A stretch of 15,488 bases of DNA, from contig CAYTQK010000049.1 of NCBI GenBank assembly GCA_964439745.1, positions 1 through 15,488 on the forward strand. Direction: 5' to 3'. The notes under the pieces are model-generated. The model did no database searches, was not told where the DNA came from, and worked only from the letters and a program-made list of their open reading frames with translations. The DNA is from CAYTQK01 sp964439745 (GTDB lineage Bacteria > Desulfobacterota > Desulfobacteria > Desulfobacterales > Desulfosudaceae). A program made the position numbers and the translations under genes. The stretch's first letter is position 1. Each line of letters starts with the position of its first letter. Of this stretch, positions 15,446-15,488 are shown piece after piece.

Positions 15446-15488
15446 TCGGCACCAGGACGTCCCCCGTCGCGGCCCCGGGAGGGAAGGG

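Overview
This window reads as chromosomal DNA of a GC-rich anaerobic deltaproteobacterium (Desulfobacterota), most like the Desulfobacteraceae/Desulfosarcina group. That placement is an inference. It rests on the gene order phoH-pgpH-ybeY-pdxJ-nnr-tsaE-lysC, on a ferredoxin-nitroreductase fusion beside acyl-CoA genes, and on the look of the HisF and aspartokinase sequences. No mobile element, CRISPR array, rRNA or tRNA is visible. Coding density is very high.

Region 1 (1-4330, + strand) is a tight four-gene run. It holds the C-terminal half of an AMP-forming acyl-CoA synthetase (cut by the window edge), a 2x[4Fe-4S] ferredoxin-nitroreductase fusion, a thiolase-fold protein that lacks the usual catalytic Cys and His, and a xylose-isomerase-like TIM-barrel protein. 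Gaps are 12-51 bp with good Shine-Dalgarno sites, so this looks like one operon for an acyl-CoA pathway with an unknown substrate. It is the least understood part of the window.

Region 2 (4339-12448, - strand) is a housekeeping block transcribed toward region 1. In transcription order it is phoH, then a terminator and a promoter, then pgpH, ybeY, pdxJ, nnr (NAD(P)HX repair), tsaE and lysC. The genes are packed or overlapping, including a 101-nt pgpH/ybeY overlap. The products cover nucleotide signalling, rRNA maturation, vitamin B6 synthesis, cofactor repair, tRNA t6A modification and aspartate-family amino acid synthesis. The region 1 and region 2 operons converge with only 8 bp between stop codons.

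Region 3 (12449-12659) is the divergent intergenic space between phoH and cvpA. It contains a striking nested dyad of about 95 bp that embeds the -35 box of the cvpA promoter and sits just upstream of the phoH ribosome binding site. This is the clearest non-coding structure here.

Region 4 (12660-15445, + strand) is cvpA, mazG, hisH and hisF. The first three overlap in translation, and hisF follows after 67 bp. HisH and HisF form the imidazole glycerol phosphate synthase complex of histidine biosynthesis. The last 43 bp of the window show no gene.

Most genes are ordinary core genes. The items worth a second look are the 12476-12570 dyad, the catalytically altered thiolase-like protein with its co-transcribed partners, and several smaller deviations in motifs or layout.
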